NCBI GenBank assembly: GCA_018970945.1
Contig: JAGWVJ010000005.1
Coordinates: 1 to 64,000 of the forward strand
Length of the DNA stretch: 64,000 bases
Direction: 5' to 3'
Source of the DNA: Cyanobacteria bacterium REEB417
GTDB lineage: Bacteria > Cyanobacteriota > Cyanobacteriia > PCC-6307 > Cyanobiaceae
The notes beneath the pieces were generated by a model. That model did no database searches, was not told the origin of the DNA, and saw nothing but the letters and a program-made list of their open reading frames with translations. A program made the translations under genes and the position numbers. Shown in pieces: positions 55,287-62,597 of the stretch; positions within the stretch are counted from its first letter, which is position 1, and every line of letters begins with the position of its first letter.

Positions 55287-56819
55287 TTAAGGAGTTGCCA
55301 TTCCCGTGAGGGACGCAACCTTGCCCCGCAGGTAGGCCAGGAACGGTTCAGCACTCAGAGGGCGCCCCGTCACCTGCTCCACCAACTGCTCACCGTTGAC
55401 CGAGCGGCCCAGGGGCCAGACGCTCTGGCCAAGCCAGGCGCGCAAGCTGGACTCATCGCCAGCGGCAATCAAAGCCTCGATGGGGCCCAGAGTCCGCTCG
55501 AGGGTCTCGGCCACTTGGGCGCTGATCAGATGGCCCAGGGCGTAGCTCGGAAAGTAGCCGAACAGTCCCTCTGCCCAGTGGATGTCCTGCAGACAACCGT
55601 CGCGATCCGTTGTCGGGGTGAGCCCCAGCAGCTCGCCCATGCGCCGGTTCCACTGCTGGGGCAGCTCCTCGACGGGCAGGTCCTGCTCGAGCAGGGCCAG
55701 CTCGAGCTCGTAGCGCAGCACGATATGGAGGCAGTAACTGAGCTCGTCGGCCTCGACCCGGATCAGGCCAGGCCGAAGCGGATTGAGGGCACGCCAGAAG
55801 CCCAAGGTCCCACCCCACGGATCACTGCCCAGAGCGGCGCCAAAGCGGGCATGCCAACGCTCGGCAAAAGCGCGGCTGCGGGCCACCCGGCACTCCCAGA
55901 ACAGCGACTGCGACTCGTGCACCCCCATCGAGGTGGCCTCCCCCAGGGGCCAGGGGAACCAGTGGTCATCGCCACGGGGCAGCCCCTGCTCATAGAGCGA
56001 ATGGCCCCACTCATGGGCCGTGGCCAGAAACGCCGACAGCGGCTGCCCCGGCACCACCCGGGTGGTGATGCGGAAGTCCTGCGGACCCACGGTGCACGAA
56101 AACGGATGGGCCGAGCGCGAGCGCTGACAGCGCTCGGCGTTGTAACCCCAGCTCGCGAGCAGCTCGGCGCAGAGCTGCTCCTGCAAGGCTTCGGGCAACG
56201 CGGCAGATGGCTCGCTGGGGACTGCAACGGCCGACGCAACACGCTCCAGCAGCGCAGGCAAGTCGGTCTTCAGGGGAATGAACAGCTCCTCGAGCCGGGC
56301 TTTGCTGATGTCAGGCTCGAACGGCTGGGCCAAGACCTCCCAGGGACTTCGGGCCACGGGTTCGGCGGCCGCCAGTTGGCTGGCCTGTTGGCGCCGCAGG
56401 GTGATGAGCTCCTTGAGTGCCGGCGCAAAGGCAGCAAAGTCGTTGCGGGCACGGGCGTCCTGCCAGACGGCATTGCCGCGCGACTGGGCCCTAGCCAGGG
56501 CGCTTACCAGGGCCGGATCGAGGCAGCGCTGACGCCCCAGCTCAAGGCGGAGCAGCTGCAGGTTGCGGCGTCGCTGGGGCGGGGCGTCGGCTCCGAGCTC
56601 GACCTCGGCAGCCGCCACCAGATCGGCATAGGCGGCGCTGCTCTGGCGCGCATGCATCTGCGCCGCCAACAAAGCCAGCTGCTCGCCACGCCAGGCCGCT
56701 CCTGCAGCGGGCATCACCGTGTTCTGGTCGTAATAGAGCGCGCTGCTGATCGAGCCCAGCAGGCGGGTCTCGTGCAGGTGCCCGTGCAGCCGGGTCAAGG
56801 CGGATGGACCTGAAGCCAT
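55287..56819 (-). CDS. M32-family carboxypeptidase (Taq type)
   Basis: Zinc metallocarboxypeptidase of 510 residues, a normal M32 length. The zinc motif is HEWGH within FLATAHEWGHSLYEQG, and the downstream Glu of MGVHESQSLFWE is the third ligand region. The N-terminal block GSISSALYYDQNTVMPAAGA is also typical. The protein trims C-terminal residues from peptides. The ATG at 56819 is chosen over an upstream in-frame extension that runs into the ligase gene. The ligase stop lies only 17 bases upstream, so ligase and peptidase are co-transcribed. Confidence 0.92.
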   Translation of the reverse strand: MASGPSALTRLHGHLHETRLLGSISSALYYDQNTVMPAAGAAWRGEQLALLAAQMHARQSSAAYADLVAAAEVELGADAPPQRRRNLQLLRLELGRQRCLDPALVSALARAQSRGNAVWQDARARNDFAAFAPALKELITLRRQQASQLAAAEPVARSPWEVLAQPFEPDISKARLEELFIPLKTDLPALLERVASAVAVPSEPSAALPEALQEQLCAELLASWGYNAERCQRSRSAHPFSCTVGPQDFRITTRVVPGQPLSAFLATAHEWGHSLYEQGLPRGDDHWFPWPLGEATSMGVHESQSLFWECRVARSRAFAERWHARFGAALGSDPWGGTLGFWRALNPLRPGLIRVEADELSYCLHIVLRYELELALLEQDLPVEELPQQWNRRMGELLGLTPTTDRDGCLQDIHWAEGLFGYFPSYALGHLISAQVAETLERTLGPIEALIAAGDESSLRAWLGQSVWPLGRSVNGEQLVEQVTGRPLSAEPFLAYLRGKVASLTGMATP

Positions 56820-56836
56820 GGGAGCGGCGTTGGAGA

Positions 56837-58375
56837 TCACGAAATCCTGGCGGCTGCCCCACGCAACAGCTGGTGCTGGGTGTCGCGATAGACCCCGGCA
56901 GCCTCCTCGGGCGAACGACCGATGCAGGTCATGCCGAGCTTGCCGTATTCCGAGAGGCATCCCAGCAGATGAAAGACGCTGCCGCGCAGACGGGCCGGAT
57001 CGAAGTGCAGACCGGCTTCGGCGACGATGTCGATCAGATCGATCGGCAGCAGGCCGCGCAAGCCCGGATCCAACAGGTTGTCGGTGGCTTCGTAGTACAG
57101 GGGAATGCCCGTGGGTGAGCGATACAGCCCTGAAGCGCGATCGAGCGCTCCCGCGGTGATCGCGCTGAGGGCCAGATAGGGGTGGGTGGTGCCGCCCTGG
57201 CGCAGGTTGACCTCAATCGCCTGAAGATCCCAGCGCTCGCCAAAGCGCCGGGCGATGAAATCAACGGCGTATCGCTCCAGAGCGCCCTCGGCGGCAAGGG
57301 CCTCGCCAATGGCCTGGCCGTGATGCAGCAGCTCGAGCCGGTAAGGCTCATCGCAGGGAAAGCGACACCCCTGGTAGGACTGGCCGCTGGGCCCTCCCAG
57401 CACCTGCTCGTGGGTCGACAGCAACTCGACCTTGGGGCAGCTCCCCAGGGCCGGCGGATGGATGGTGCCCTGCACGCTGGGTGAGGCCATGGCTTCACCG
57501 CCTTCAAGCCACGCCTCGACAAGGGCACCCTGCTGTGACACCTGGGCCTGCCAGTCAGGGGTGGGCATGGCCAGGCCCTCGAGCGCCTGACGCACCCGGT
57601 GGCGACGCTCGCCGCTGCTGAGCCCGGCCAGTTGCAGCGACTCCAGCTCGAAACGGGCGTTGCCCTCACCGCTGAACCCCTCATTGAGCTTGACGACACA
57701 ACGGCGAAGCTCAGGGTGCGCTTCCCACAACTGAGTGGTCACCTCGGCCAGATCATCGAGACTGTGGACAAGCGCCGAGCCGGGTGGATGGGGCACCCCG
57801 CAACGGGCAAACAACGCACGACTGCCCGCTTTGCTGCCCCAATAAGCCAACGCGGGATCGGTGCCCAGTAGGGGGATCTGCAGGCGCTCAGAGAGCTGCT
57901 TCTCAAGCTCAGTCACCACAAAACAGTGGATGAAGCGACGATCCGGCCGCAGCTGCTCGGCAATCCGGGCGAGCAGCGCCGGCCGCTCCAGCAGTTTGGC
58001 GGTGAGCGGACGGTCCGAGGCGTCATCGGTGTCAAACAGATGCAAGCGCCGGCGTGCATGGGAAGCCGGCACCCCTGGCAGCAGCTCGAGCACCGCGTCA
58101 ACCACCAGATCGGCCAGGGGCTTGCTGGTCACGTAGACCATCCGCACGCCGGGATCCCGCAGCCGGATCAGCGAGAACAGCTGGCGCTCCTCGTAGTGAT
58201 GGGCTCCCTTGATCTGTGCCATCTGGCCCTGGTCCATCGACAGCGATGGAATCATCAGCACATCCACATCGGGGCCCTGGGCCGCGGTGACCTGGCCCCA
58301 AGGGGGTTGCAGATCGGTCTGAAGATCCCGGAAACAGCGGCGATCGCCCGGGGGTAGTGGAGAGGGACTCGTCAC
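56837..58375 (-). CDS. PGM1-type ATP-grasp peptide ligase homologue
   Basis: 512-residue ATP-grasp protein resembling the peptide ligase PGM1 of pheganomycin synthesis and its wider family. Features: VLMIPSLSMDQGQMAQIKGA and YEERQLFSLIRLRDP near the N-terminus, GSKAGSRALFARCGVPHPPG (substrate entry to the ATP-grasp fold), VVKLNEGFSGEGNA (nucleotide contact) and EVNLRQGGTTHPYLA (metal-binding Glu/Asn). It should join a carboxylate to an amine with ATP; the natural peptide is unknown. The GTG at 58375 is used; an ATG at 58420 lies upstream of a 12-bp repeat. It heads the unit with the M32 peptidase and ppa. Confidence 0.82.
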   Translation of the reverse strand: MTSPSPLPPGDRRCFRDLQTDLQPPWGQVTAAQGPDVDVLMIPSLSMDQGQMAQIKGAHHYEERQLFSLIRLRDPGVRMVYVTSKPLADLVVDAVLELLPGVPASHARRRLHLFDTDDASDRPLTAKLLERPALLARIAEQLRPDRRFIHCFVVTELEKQLSERLQIPLLGTDPALAYWGSKAGSRALFARCGVPHPPGSALVHSLDDLAEVTTQLWEAHPELRRCVVKLNEGFSGEGNARFELESLQLAGLSSGERRHRVRQALEGLAMPTPDWQAQVSQQGALVEAWLEGGEAMASPSVQGTIHPPALGSCPKVELLSTHEQVLGGPSGQSYQGCRFPCDEPYRLELLHHGQAIGEALAAEGALERYAVDFIARRFGERWDLQAIEVNLRQGGTTHPYLALSAITAGALDRASGLYRSPTGIPLYYEATDNLLDPGLRGLLPIDLIDIVAEAGLHFDPARLRGSVFHLLGCLSEYGKLGMTCIGRSPEEAAGVYRDTQHQLLRGAAARIS

Positions 58376-58376
58376 G

Positions 58377-58400
58377 ATGGAGATCGGAATGGAGATCGGA
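58377..58400. repeat. Two perfect 12-bp tandem copies upstream of the ligase start
   Basis: ATGGAGATCGGA occurs twice head to tail (58377-58388, 58389-58400), between the GTG start at 58375 and the alternative ATG start at 58420 of the ligase gene. As a multiple of three, it would add Ser-Ile-repeat residues if the longer start is used, or alter promoter spacing otherwise. Confidence 0.85.
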
Positions 58401-58543
58401 GCGGATCCTGAAATGATCATCCGGATGCAGCCGATGGCACCCGATCCGGTGCAGGTTCGCCAACAGCAGCAGCACGTCGGGCGCCACTGTCACAACCACC
58501 CTGTGGATCAGGGCAGTCAACGTTCAGCACCAGGAGCCATGCC

Positions 58544-58738
58544 ATGCGAGACCCGCAGCTGGAGCGCATCAACAACCGCATCGACCATCTGCTTGACGAT
58601 CTGACCGTGCTCAAGGGCCTGGAGCGCTCGGGGTCCGATGTGAGCGCCTACATCCAGGGGATCGCCCTCGAACTGCAGAGCCTCGAGAACCGCAAACGGG
58701 TGCTGCCCAACAGGGGTGCAGCGGTTCAGAACCAGTGA
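58544..58738 (+). CDS. Small hypothetical coiled-coil protein
   Basis: 64 residues with heptad-like hydrophobics (LERINNRIDHLLDDLTVLKG, YIQGIALELQSLENRKR), likely a short coiled coil. It has no membrane segment or signal. Its stop overlaps the convergent osmC gene by 13 bases. Similar small coiled-coil ORFs are common in picocyanobacteria; the function is unknown. Confidence 0.55.
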   Translation: MRDPQLERINNRIDHLLDDLTVLKGLERSGSDVSAYIQGIALELQSLENRKRVLPNRGAAVQNQ

Positions 58739-59127
58739 ATCTGCATGGGCACGGCGCCCTCCAGGCTGCGTTTGACCGGACAGCCTTCGCCAGAACGTTG
58801 CAACAGTCTGCGTTGATCAGCCCCGAGGTGCTCAGGCAGGGTCACCCATACCTCCAGCAGAGCAATCCTGCGCACGCCGCTGCCGGTCATCGTCTTCTCG
58901 ACGCGGGCCGTGGTGCCGTCGATCCTCCAGCCATGGCGATCAGCGGTGATGCCCATGATGGTCAGAATGCAGGTTGACAGGGCCGTGGCCACCAGATCGG
59001 TCGGCGAGAAGCGCTCTCCCTGGCCCTGGTTGTCGCTGGGGGCGTCGGTCTCGAGGGATGACTGCGAGGGCCCGTGCACGGCGTGGCAGCGCAGGTCTCC
59101 GTCGTAGCGGCAAGCGATGGTGGTCAT
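58726..59127 (-). CDS. OsmC-family peroxidase-like protein
   Basis: 133-residue OsmC/Ohr fold. The two redox cysteines are in TALSTCILTIMG and SGEGCPVKRSL, matching the organic hydroperoxide reductase pair. The N-terminal beta strands (TTIACRYDGDLRCHA) are typical. It probably detoxifies organic peroxides in the cytoplasm. It is divergent from the DUF2721 gene across 63 bases. Confidence 0.92.
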   Translation of the reverse strand: MTTIACRYDGDLRCHAVHGPSQSSLETDAPSDNQGQGERFSPTDLVATALSTCILTIMGITADRHGWRIDGTTARVEKTMTGSGVRRIALLEVWVTLPEHLGADQRRLLQRSGEGCPVKRSLEGAVPMQIHWF

Positions 59128-59190
59128 GGCGTGAGCACTCCCGGCCGATAGGTTTGCCTTGCCACTTTGAGCCCAGTTGCGGCGCCAGCC

Positions 59191-59643
59191 ATGCCGTTGT
59201 CAATCCTGCTGCAGCTGGCACCCGTTGAGGGTCTTGCCAAGGCGATTCAACTGTCGGTCGCCCCGGTGTTTCTGCTGGCTGGCATCAGCGGGCTGCTGGG
59301 GGTGCTGAGCAACAGGCTGGCGCGCATCATCGACCGTGGCCGCCAGCTTCAGGTGCAGGCCGGCGACTCGTCTGTGGCGGTCAGCCGTGACGCCCGGCGT
59401 GAACTGCAGCTCCAGAAACGACGCATGGGGCTCATGCTCAAGGCGATTGAGCTGGCAACGGTGACGATCCTGCTCGTGGCTCTGGTTGTTGCGATCGTGT
59501 TTGTAAGCGCCGTGGCCCGATTGGATCTGGCCCTGCTGGTGGTGCCGCTGTTTGTTCTGGCGATGGTGTGTCTGATGGTGGCTGTGGTGCTGTTTCTGCG
59601 CGAGGTTCAGATCGCCACGGGTCAGATCAGGCGCTGGTTCTGA
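59191..59643 (+). CDS. DUF2721 membrane protein
   Basis: 150 residues with an N-terminal helix (IQLSVAPVFLLAGISGLLGV), a charged loop (NRLARIIDRGRQLQVQ, then RRELQLQKRRMGLM) and two or three further helices (TVTILLVALVVAIVFVSAV, LALLVVPLFVLAMVCLMVAV). This matches DUF2721, whose function is unknown. The ATG at 59191 gives the conserved N-terminus. Confidence 0.88.
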   Translation: MPLSILLQLAPVEGLAKAIQLSVAPVFLLAGISGLLGVLSNRLARIIDRGRQLQVQAGDSSVAVSRDARRELQLQKRRMGLMLKAIELATVTILLVALVVAIVFVSAVARLDLALLVVPLFVLAMVCLMVAVVLFLREVQIATGQIRRWF

Positions 59644-59677
59644 GTCTGGATTCAGGGCCAACCGTTATCGCGAATGT

Positions 59678-59974
59678 TCATTTTTTACGGCAGTAACCCC
59701 CACCCACATTCATCCAGCCCTCCAGGCAGGGCTGGCCGTTGGTGGGTTGCACGGTGTAGCGCATCAGCCCCAGGGTGCTGCAGTTGCCGTTGAGCATGTC
59801 GACATAGCCCATTGGGCAGATGTCGCCGATCTTGCGCACGACACGCTGGGCGTGGGCCGCAGGTGGATCGAGCCCGACAAGGGCGGCGGCCGTCAGCAAC
59901 AAAGCACTGGCGAGACGAACCCGTCCATGGGGCCGTTGTTGAGTCGGCTGCCGCAATGGTGCAGGTCTGACCAT
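59678..59974 (-). CDS. Small secreted Cys-containing protein, hypothetical
   Basis: 98 residues: a signal peptide (RVRLASALLLTAAALVGLDP, cleavage near AHA) and a 55-residue mature part with four Cys (ICPMGYVDMLNGNC, QPCLEGWMNVGGGYC), enough for two disulfides. Gly/Asn-rich turns suggest a compact exported domain. No family is recognised. The ATG at 59974 is used; upstream in-frame TTG codons are possible. It is divergent from yjbQ. Confidence 0.75.
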   Translation of the reverse strand: MVRPAPLRQPTQQRPHGRVRLASALLLTAAALVGLDPPAAHAQRVVRKIGDICPMGYVDMLNGNCSTLGLMRYTVQPTNGQPCLEGWMNVGGGYCRKK

Positions 59975-60034
59975 CAACACCAAATTCGAACCGATTCCAT
60001 CTTAGGTATCCCAGTCAGAGCTGCGCCCACAGCC

Positions 60035-60454
60035 ATGTTGCGCCAGTTGAGTCGAGAGCTGACCGTCAGCACCGAGGGACCCGGCTTCACCCGTCTTGGG
60101 GGAGCCATCAACCGGGTGATCGCCGATGCAGGCCTGCAGCAGGGTCTGTGTGTGGCCCTGGCCCTCCACACCAGCTGTTCGCTGACGCTGAATGAGAACG
60201 CTGACCCACGGGTGCTGGCTGATCTGGAGTCCTATCTGCGTGACCTGGTGCCGCGTGCACGTGCCTACTCCCACGACGATGAAGGGCCCGATGACATGCC
60301 GGCCCACATCCGCACCGCCCTCACCGCGACCAGCTTGAGCCTGCCCATCGCAGACGGGAGACTGCTGCTTGGAACCTGGCAGGAGGTTTATCTGTGGGAA
60401 CATCGTGACGCTCCGCATCGCCGGTGCATCGCCCTGCAGCTGATCGGCTCGTGA
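60035..60454 (+). CDS. YjbQ-family protein (UPF0047)
   Basis: 139-residue member of the YjbQ/UPF0047 family. Conserved blocks are [40 protein letters not shown] and [17 protein letters not shown], which form the likely metal/phosphate site; weak thiamin-phosphate synthase activity has been reported for relatives. The ATG at 60035 is in frame with the fold start. Its stop overlaps the phhB start as GTGA. Confidence 0.92.
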   Translation: MLRQLSRELTVSTEGPGFTRLGGAINRVIADAGLQQGLCVALALHTSCSLTLNENADPRVLADLESYLRDLVPRARAYSHDDEGPDDMPAHIRTALTATSLSLPIADGRLLLGTWQEVYLWEHRDAPHRRCIALQLIGS

Positions 60455-60753
60455 CCTGTGTGCCCCTGACTGCTGAACAGATCAGCAGCCTCACAATCGA
60501 TCTGCCCCAATGGAGCCTGGTGAACGGCAAGTTGCACCGAGAACTGCACTTTGCCGACTTCAACGAAGCGTTCGGATTCATGTGCCGTGTCGCGCTCATC
60601 GCCGAAACCATTGGGCATCACCCCGAATGGAGCAACGTCTGGAACACGGTGGTGATCGAGCTCACCACCCATGACACGGGTGGCCTGTCGTCGCTGGACC
60701 TCGCCCTGGCCCTGCGGATCGAAGCGCTCGCTGCAGGGGTTCCCAGCACCTGA
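60451..60753 (+). CDS. phhB: Pterin-4-alpha-carbinolamine dehydratase
   Basis: Dehydrates 4a-hydroxytetrahydropterin to quinonoid dihydropterin, recycling pterin cofactor. The 100-residue product has the signature HHPEW and THD...GGLS with the catalytic His pair. In organisms without pterin-dependent hydroxylases it may serve molybdopterin or pterin-glycoside metabolism. The GTG at 60451 overlaps the yjbQ stop by four bases, so the two are translationally coupled. Confidence 0.9.
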   Translation: MTCVPLTAEQISSLTIDLPQWSLVNGKLHRELHFADFNEAFGFMCRVALIAETIGHHPEWSNVWNTVVIELTTHDTGGLSSLDLALALRIEALAAGVPST

Positions 60754-60838
60754 ATCGTACGCATTGATGATGAACTTACGTTGAAGTCGGGTTTGGGATT
60801 GGCTTCGGGTTCAGCGTTGGTGTCAGACCGAGCCCTTC

Positions 60839-60862
60839 GCAGTGGTGACATGCAATCACTGC
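60839..60862. terminator. Candidate bidirectional hairpin between phhB and mscS-like gene
   Basis: GCAGTGGT (60839-60846) pairs with ATCACTGC (60855-60862) with one G-U wobble and an 8-base loop, in the gap between convergent genes. No clear U-run follows, so terminator function is only suggested. Nothing else is evident in 60754-60924. Confidence 0.35.
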
Positions 60863-60924
60863 CGACAGGTTGAACTGGGTCAAAGCCATCGGCGCTGATG
60901 GGATCAGCCGACCCGTGCGGCCCA

Positions 60925-62538
60925 TCAACGTGCAGCGGCACGGGGAATGACCCGGGCATTGCCGTCACGGTGGGCCTCGTAGAGCGGCGACAGAATCTCA
61001 ACGTCGGCCGCGGCAAAGCTGTCCTGCACGGCGGCGATCAGGTCCGACTGGGCATGACGGACGTCATGGCCTCCGGCCAGAGCAGCGTTGAGCTCATAGC
61101 TCACATCCGAACTGTTGAGCGCGGTCTGCAACACAAACGCTGCGGGCTTGCCCGCGATGGCGGGGACCCTCGCCGCAGCTTCGAGCAGCAACTGGTGCAC
61201 CTGCCGCCAGGGCACGTCGTAGCCGATGGTCAGCACCACCGCGAGCATCACCGGGGTCTGCGACTCACGCATCGGGAGGCTGTAGTTGATCACCGCTGAG
61301 GTCATCACCGTGGCGTTGGGAATGCTCACCAGCTCGTGATGCGGGGTGAGAATACGGGTCACCAGCAGGGCCCGCTCCTGCACGGTGCCGACCACACCAT
61401 TGATGTCAACGCGGTCACCCTCACGAAAGCCGCGGGTGTAGATCAACATCAGGCCGCTCAACACGTTGGTGGCGATGGCGCTCGAGCCCAGGGCAGCCAG
61501 GATTCCAAGGAACACGCCGGCCCCTTGGAAAGCGCGGCTGGTGGAACCCGGGACGTACGGCAGAGCCAGGGCCAAAGCAGCAACAACGATCAGGAGCGTG
61601 GCAATGCGTCCGGTGGGCCGCGCCCATTCCGGGTAGAACCAGCTGAACTGGAGCTGCTGCTGCTCCAGAGCCTCAAAGATCCAATCGCTCAGGCGTAGCA
61701 CCATCACGGTAAGCGCCGTGATCAGGGCGAGGGCCAACAGATTGGGAATCAGCTCCACCAGCGCTGTACCCAGCTGAAGCGCGACGGCCACCATCTGACC
61801 GCGCAGCCCTGCCGCCAGGAGCATGGTCGGCGGGAAGGACCCCAGCAGCAGGGGCAACAGCAGATATGTGAGCAACGCCAGCACCAGCCACAGGCCCACG
61901 GCACGGCACAACTGAACGCTGCTGAGCAACCAGGCACTTGACACCAACTGGTTGGAACCCAGACGCAGCTCAGGTAGGCGAGCACGTCCATGGCGCTGCA
62001 GCCACTGGGCCAGGCGGCGATTGAGCTTCAGCACCAGCCGCATCAACAGCCCGTAGACAACCAGGACAACCAGAGCCAGGGCAGTGCCCCTCAGCCAGGC
62101 CACCGGTGATCGATGCATGCGGTAGCGCTCCATGCCGGCCCTGATGCTTGTGGCGTAGGTCTCGGCCAGTTGTTGCTGGCTGATGCCGGCGAGCGTGGCG
62201 GCGCGCGAATCGACGGCGAACAACGACCTGAAGCCGCCGTTGGTCTCGCGGATGCCAACCATCACATAGGGCGCTTCCGTCTTTGTGCCGAAGTCAGCAG
62301 GGTTGAAAGAGGGCTGATCGGCAAGCTGGGTCAGCTCATGGGAGAGGTGAGTCGCCAAGCGCTGGGGCGACTGGGCTCCAGCGGCCGAACGCAGCGTCAG
62401 GATCGGATGGCCGTTGAGAGCCACCTGGGCCCCGTCTGACGCAGAGGCCGGTACATGGGGCGCCCAGCACCACAGCACAACTATCAGCAGCCACGCCAGT
62501 AGAGAAGGAAAGCGAAGGCGGTGACGCCAGGATCCCAT
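60925..62538 (-). CDS. MscS-family mechanosensitive ion channel
   Basis: 537 residues: a signal peptide or first helix (LLAWLLIVVLWCWAPHVPAS), a soluble periplasmic part of about 115 residues, four to five helices, then the MscS pore region (FLGILAALGSSAIATNVLSG, Gly/Ala-rich TM3) and the beta domain (GFREGDRVDINGVVGTVQER, SIPNATVMTSAVINYS). It should open under membrane tension to release solutes on osmotic downshock. The extra periplasmic domain and helices make it larger than E. coli MscS. clpB ends 59 bases upstream. Confidence 0.93.
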   Translation of the reverse strand: MGSWRHRLRFPSLLAWLLIVVLWCWAPHVPASASDGAQVALNGHPILTLRSAAGAQSPQRLATHLSHELTQLADQPSFNPADFGTKTEAPYVMVGIRETNGGFRSLFAVDSRAATLAGISQQQLAETYATSIRAGMERYRMHRSPVAWLRGTALALVVLVVYGLLMRLVLKLNRRLAQWLQRHGRARLPELRLGSNQLVSSAWLLSSVQLCRAVGLWLVLALLTYLLLPLLLGSFPPTMLLAAGLRGQMVAVALQLGTALVELIPNLLALALITALTVMVLRLSDWIFEALEQQQLQFSWFYPEWARPTGRIATLLIVVAALALALPYVPGSTSRAFQGAGVFLGILAALGSSAIATNVLSGLMLIYTRGFREGDRVDINGVVGTVQERALLVTRILTPHHELVSIPNATVMTSAVINYSLPMRESQTPVMLAVVLTIGYDVPWRQVHQLLLEAAARVPAIAGKPAAFVLQTALNSSDVSYELNAALAGGHDVRHAQSDLIAAVQDSFAAADVEILSPLYEAHRDGNARVIPRAAAR

Positions 62539-62597
62539 CAGAGTCGTTCTCCAGAGCCGACCTCACTGTGCGAGGACGGCCCGGATTCGGCAACGGA

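Noticed and set aside
59960-60001. GGTTCGAA-like sequence suggesting a tRNA T-arm (minus strand)
   Set aside because: No acceptor stem, anticodon arm or D-arm could be built around it; it is intergenic AT-rich sequence.
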